From UBA3951 sp050952125 (GTDB lineage: Bacteria; Bacillota; Sulfobacillia; Fermentithermobacillales; Fermentithermobacillaceae): a stretch of 64,000 bases of DNA. This document shows, piece by piece, positions 60,582 to 64,000 of this stretch. Positions within the stretch are counted from its first letter, which is position 1. The number at the start of each line of letters is the position of its first letter. Location of the stretch: positions 744,001-808,000 of the forward strand of contig JBMNKK010000003.1 in assembly GCA_050952125.1 (NCBI GenBank), in the 5' to 3' direction. The notes below the pieces were generated by a model, which was not told the origin of the DNA, made no database searches, and saw nothing but the letters and a program-made list of their open reading frames with translations. The position numbers and the translations under genes are program-made.

Positions 60582-61019
60582 TTGTCAGACCGCTCGGAAA
60601 AACTCATCGGCCTGCTAAAGGATGTTAACCGAGCTCTTCACGATATCGCTCGTTCGGTCTTCCACGAGTATGGATTGGCCCGCCCTGCTGCTCTCGTGAT
60701 CCGCGAAATAGACAGGCACCCGGGCATCACGGTAAGCGCCTTGGCTCGCACAACAGGCCTTGCCAAATCCAATGTCTCCAAGTCCGTAGATGTTCTGGTA
60801 GAGATGGGTTTTGTCGAGAAACGGTCCGATCCCCTAGATCAGAGGCTCAGCCCCCTCTACGCGACAGACAGAGCGCAGGCCCACTTCAGGGAGATGTGGA
60901 GTGAGGTTATAAAGCGGCTGTCGAATGTGATTACAGCGCTTTCAGAGGATGAACTGGATTCAATCATAGCCTCGCTCCAAACACTCAAGGAAGTTATTGA
61001 CAAGAACGGGTCGGTATGA
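60582..61019 (+). CDS. MarR-family transcriptional regulator
   Basis: A 145-aa winged-helix regulator: GITVSALARTTGLAKSNVSKSVDVL is the recognition region and VEKRSDPLDQRLSPLYAT the wing with the Asp-Arg pair. TTG start seven bases after GGAGGG. It heads an operon with two ABC half-transporters, 15 bases upstream of the first, and probably represses it until a drug or metabolite binds. Overlapping palindromes lie upstream. Confidence 0.92.
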   Translation: MSDRSEKLIGLLKDVNRALHDIARSVFHEYGLARPAALVIREIDRHPGITVSALARTTGLAKSNVSKSVDVLVEMGFVEKRSDPLDQRLSPLYATDRAQAHFREMWSEVIKRLSNVITALSEDELDSIIASLQTLKEVIDKNGSV

Positions 61020-61034
61020 GGGAGATGGTGTTCC

Positions 61035-62837
61035 GTGTTCCGGTTGTTCAGGCATCTCAAACCCTATTCAGGTATGATTGCGGCTGCTCTGGTTCTGGTG
61101 CTCCTGCAGTCTCTATCGGACCTGTATCTCCCCACTCTCATGGCACGTATCGTCGACGTAGGGATTCCTGCAGGCGACACGCAATACATCCTACGCACCG
61201 GAGGCCGAATGCTGCTCGTCGCGTTCATCGGCATGAGCTGCGCCATCACCGCGGGCTACCTCTCAGCCAGAGTATCCACCGGGTTCGGAAGAGACCTTCG
61301 AGAGAAGCTCTTCTCCCGCATTGAGGCTTTCTCGCTCCGCGAGTTCGACAGATTCGGAACCGCATCACTCATCACGCGGACCACAAACGATGTCATGCAG
61401 GTTCAAATGGTGGTACTCATGTCGGTTCGAATGGTTGCCTCGGCTCCTATCACCGCAATAGGCAGCATAATCATGGCAGTGTCGATGGACGCGAGATTAT
61501 CCTTAACACTCCTATGGGCTCTGCCGGTACTCGGACTGGTCATGACTATCGCGATTGTCAGAGGCATGCCGATTTTCAAAGCCATCCAGCAGAAAATCGA
61601 CCGGCTTAACCTGGTGTTGCGGGAGAACCTCACGGGCATCAGGGTCATCAGGGCCTTCAATCGAGACGAACATGAGGCGGAAAGATTCGACGCGGCAAAC
61701 AGAGACCTCACAGAAACCCACCTGCGAGTCAGCCGCATAATGGCGACGGTGATGCCTCTAATAATGTTGACGGTCAACTTCACAGCCATCGCGCTGATAT
61801 GGATCGGAAGCCACAGGATCGACGCCGGAAACCTAGAGGTTGGCGGCCTCATTGCCTTCATACAGTACGCGATGAGGATATTGTTCTCGCTTCTGAACAT
61901 ATCATTTATCTTCATCATGTTTCCGCGTGCAGCGGCCTCGGCCGATAGAGTGAATGAAGTGCTGGATGTCGTCCCTGAGATAAGCGATCCGCCGATGCCG
62001 GGCGCACACCAAAGTGGCCCGCAGCTTTCCGCCTCCAATCCCGCGGACGTGATAAACGGTCCTCAAGGGCGGGAGGGGTCGGCCCCGGCAGCTAGAGGTC
62101 GTGTTGAGTTTCGCGACGTCACCTTCACATATCCCGGCGCCGAGCAGCCGGCCCTCAAGAACGTCAGCTTCAAGGCGGAGCCCGGCCAGGTCACGGCTAT
62201 CATTGGCGGCACCGGTTCAGGCAAGTCCACGCTGGTAAACCTTATCCCCCGTTTCTACGACGTGGATACGGGTTCGGTGCTGGTAAACGGCGTCGACGTG
62301 CGGGAGATGACTCAAAAGGATTTGCGCTCGCGGATTGGCTTTGTCCCGCAGAAGGCGGTGCTGTTCAGCGGAACTATCGCCGACAATTTGAGGTACGGCA
62401 AAGAGGATGCTACCGATGATGAGATGACTCACGCGGCCGAAGTGGCTCAAGCCCTGGGCTTTATCTCGGATATGCCGGACGGACTACAGTCAGCGGTCGC
62501 CCAAGGCGGCACCAACTACTCAGGAGGCCAGAAGCAAAGGTTGTCGATCGCTCGTGCCATTGTGAGAAAGCCGGAGATCTACATCCTGGACGACAGTTTC
62601 AGCGCCCTCGACTTCAGGACGGACGCAAGACTCAGAGCCGCTCTCAGGAAGGAAACCAAAGACGCCACGGTTATCATCGTCGCCCAACGAGTGAGCACGA
62701 TAATGGACGCCGATCGCATCCTCGTACTGGACGGCGGTCGCATAGTGGGCAACGGTACCCACAAGGAGCTGCTGAAAACAAGCAGCGTGTACCGGGAGAT
62801 AGTCCTCTCTCAGATGTCAGAGGAGGAGATCGCATGA
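61035..62837 (+). CDS. ABC exporter half-transporter, degenerate-site subunit
   Basis: A 600-aa type IV ABC exporter. Six membrane helices occupy residues ~15-305 and the ATPase ~345-580: Walker A GGTGSGKST, signature YSGGQKQR, Walker B IYILDDSFSALD, H-loop replaced by VAQRVST. The residue after the Walker B Asp is Asp instead of the catalytic Glu, and the H-loop His is Gln (IIVAQRVS), as in the degenerate half of heterodimeric exporters such as TM287/288. A Ser/Gly/Pro-rich insert (~residues 320-350) links the domains. The next gene overlaps by four bases (ATGA) and should be the partner. Confidence 0.92.
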   Translation: MFRLFRHLKPYSGMIAAALVLVLLQSLSDLYLPTLMARIVDVGIPAGDTQYILRTGGRMLLVAFIGMSCAITAGYLSARVSTGFGRDLREKLFSRIEAFSLREFDRFGTASLITRTTNDVMQVQMVVLMSVRMVASAPITAIGSIIMAVSMDARLSLTLLWALPVLGLVMTIAIVRGMPIFKAIQQKIDRLNLVLRENLTGIRVIRAFNRDEHEAERFDAANRDLTETHLRVSRIMATVMPLIMLTVNFTAIALIWIGSHRIDAGNLEVGGLIAFIQYAMRILFSLLNISFIFIMFPRAAASADRVNEVLDVVPEISDPPMPGAHQSGPQLSASNPADVINGPQGREGSAPAARGRVEFRDVTFTYPGAEQPALKNVSFKAEPGQVTAIIGGTGSGKSTLVNLIPRFYDVDTGSVLVNGVDVREMTQKDLRSRIGFVPQKAVLFSGTIADNLRYGKEDATDDEMTHAAEVAQALGFISDMPDGLQSAVAQGGTNYSGGQKQRLSIARAIVRKPEIYILDDSFSALDFRTDARLRAALRKETKDATVIIVAQRVSTIMDADRILVLDGGRIVGNGTHKELLKTSSVYREIVLSQMSEEEIA

Positions 62838-64000
62838 GCGCGAGAACACCGGAGCGCCGGTCCGAACAGCGGCCAAGGCGCGGGCCCGGGCACGGCCCAG
62901 CGTTCGGCAGGCCGGTCGAGAAGGCAAAAGACTTTAGAGGAACCCTCAAGCGACTCCTGCGATACCTTGCGCCTCGTTGGTGGCAGATGGTGATGGTCAC
63001 TGCCTTCACCGTGCTGAGTACCGTGTTCAGCACCATTAGCCCGAGGATTATGGGCAGAGCAACCACCGAGATCTTCCACGGTGTGATGGACAAAGCAGGC
63101 GGCGTTCTCGGAGCCGGCATCGACTTCGGCAAAATAGCGGAAATCCTGGTCATGCTCGGAATCCTCTACGCAGTAAGTTCTGTGTTCAGCTTTATCCAAC
63201 AGATCACGATGGCCAAGATCGCCCAGTCCACCGTTTACGACATGCGAAAACACGTAAGTGCGAAACTGGCGCGCCTACCCCTGAAGTACTTTGACTCGCG
63301 GACACACGGAGAAATCCTGAGCAGAGTCACAAACGACGTGGACACGGTAAGCTCAACTCTGCAGGAGAGTCTGGCAAGGGCTATATCGGCGGTGATCACG
63401 CTAATCGGAGTGCTGGCGATGATGCTCATCATCAATCCTGTCATGACGCTCATCACTCTGGCGACACTGCCTCTTTCGATGGTCATCACGTCACAAGTAG
63501 CCACGCGCTCTCAAAGGTACTTTGCCGGACAACAACGCACCCTAGGCGAACTCAACGGCCATGTTGAGGAGATGTTCACCGGGCACAGGATAATCAAAGC
63601 GTTCGGAAGAGAGGATGCATCGGTAAGCAGGTTCCGAGAAATCAACGACGAGCTCGCGGGATTCGGGTGGCGGGCGCACTTTGTCTCAGGCATCATGATG
63701 CCTCTCATGGGTCTGGTCAACAACATCGGCTACGTCGGAGTCTGCGTGGTTGGCGGCATCTTCGTTGCTCGCAGAGCGCTTGAGATTGGAGACGTCCAGG
63801 CGTTCATGAACTACTCTCGCCAGTTCACGCAGCCCATAGTGCAGGTCGCCAGCATCGCCAACATCATTCAATCCACTGTAGCCGCAGCCGAGCGCGTGTT
63901 TGAGGTTCTGGACGAAGAGGAAGAGGTGCCTGACTCACCAGACGCCGGAGAACTGGAGGATCCTAACGGCGAGGTAACCGTGGAGCACGTCAAGTTCGGA
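62834..64000 (+). CDS. ABC exporter half-transporter, partner subunit (3' end outside window)
   Basis: The first 389 codons of a second type IV ABC exporter, starting with ATG at 62834 inside the previous stop (ATGA). A Pro/Arg/Gly-rich N-terminus (residues ~1-35) is followed by the membrane domain (LLRYLAPRWWQMVMVTAF, then LPLKYFDSRTHGEILSRVTNDVDT, an intracellular coupling region, and AFGREDASVSRF) and the beginning of the ATPase domain (GEVTVEHVKFG). The catalytic motifs lie beyond base 64000. Expected to form a heterodimer with the preceding protein. Confidence 0.93.
   Translation, partial: MSARTPERRSEQRPRRGPGHGPAFGRPVEKAKDFRGTLKRLLRYLAPRWWQMVMVTAFTVLSTVFSTISPRIMGRATTEIFHGVMDKAGGVLGAGIDFGKIAEILVMLGILYAVSSVFSFIQQITMAKIAQSTVYDMRKHVSAKLARLPLKYFDSRTHGEILSRVTNDVDTVSSTLQESLARAISAVITLIGVLAMMLIINPVMTLITLATLPLSMVITSQVATRSQRYFAGQQRTLGELNGHVEEMFTGHRIIKAFGREDASVSRFREINDELAGFGWRAHFVSGIMMPLMGLVNNIGYVGVCVVGGIFVARRALEIGDVQAFMNYSRQFTQPIVQVASIANIIQSTVAAAERVFEVLDEEEEVPDSPDAGELEDPNGEVTVEHVKFG

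Noticed and set aside
1..64000. tRNA, rRNA, prophage or insertion-sequence genes
   Set aside because: No cloverleaf-like segment, rRNA stretch, transposase, integrase or phage structural gene could be recognised in the gaps or frames. Small tRNAs missed by eye cannot be excluded without a covariance search.

Overview
The window looks like chromosome from a GC-rich, endospore-lineage Bacillota (Firmicutes), probably an anaerobe living on peptides and amino acids. The evidence is the AddAB recombination nuclease rather than RecBCD, RNase J, a T-box leader before serS, the order rimP-nusA-rnpM-infB-rbfA-nrnA-truB-ribF-rpsO-pnp, a YheC/D-type spore-coat ATP-grasp protein, a Spo0E-like small ORF, and heavy use of GTG and TTG starts behind strong GGAGG sites. 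No rRNA, tRNA, CRISPR array, prophage or intact insertion sequence was seen. The species cannot be named from the sequence.

Layout. 1-9.2 kb (minus strand): threonine breakdown (tdh-kbl), a class C beta-lactamase-like hydrolase, a D-aminoacylase, an MGMT-type protein, a YheC/D ATP-grasp protein with an unusually long N-terminus, and a DRG/Obg-like GTPase with a TGS domain. 9.4-21 kb: a small unknown gene on the plus strand, then minus-strand rnj-deoB-nucleoside phosphorylase and addB-addA. 21-22.5 kb: a general-stress YflT-type protein, a small membrane protein, and a 60-codon Spo0E-like ORF that has a ribosome-binding site and a terminator but GTA where the start codon should be. 22.5-33.7 kb: nfo at the end of the conserved translation/RNA operon.

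33.7-39.4 kb (plus strand): a DUF134 regulator, an Mrp ATPase, two NifX-like proteins, a DUF5320 protein, two ferredoxin-containing MinD-like ATPases and an SDR dehydrogenase. This is the gene set of the anaerobe 'orange protein' (ORP) type loci and is the most system-like accessory cluster here. It is followed by a 26-nt-period degenerate tandem repeat that starts inside the last codons of the SDR gene, and then by an 18-bp perfect hairpin. 39.8-49.1 kb: a tautomerase, a PHP-domain metallohydrolase whose ribosome-binding site lies in a hairpin, an S9-type hydrolase, thrC-thrB, a K+-independent-type membrane pyrophosphatase, an unknown gene, and serS with its T-box.

49.2-59 kb: a glycosyltransferase-methyltransferase fusion, a DUF885 protein, a PucR/CdaR-type regulator, a five-gene operon for a multisubunit amino-acid oxidase/dehydrogenase of the HcnABC/opine-oxidase/proline-dehydrogenase type, and oligoendopeptidase F. 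59-64 kb: a BON-domain protein, a CPBP protease remnant, an RRM protein, and a MarR regulator with two ABC half-transporters (the second cut by the window edge).

Recurring theme: uptake products of peptide and D-amino-acid breakdown seem to be handled by several genes (D-aminoacylase, class C hydrolase, DUF885, PepF, S9 hydrolase, the amino-acid oxidase operon, Tdh/Kbl). Start sites were chosen by Shine-Dalgarno position and family length. Promoters, operators and functions of the accessory clusters are inferences from sequence alone.
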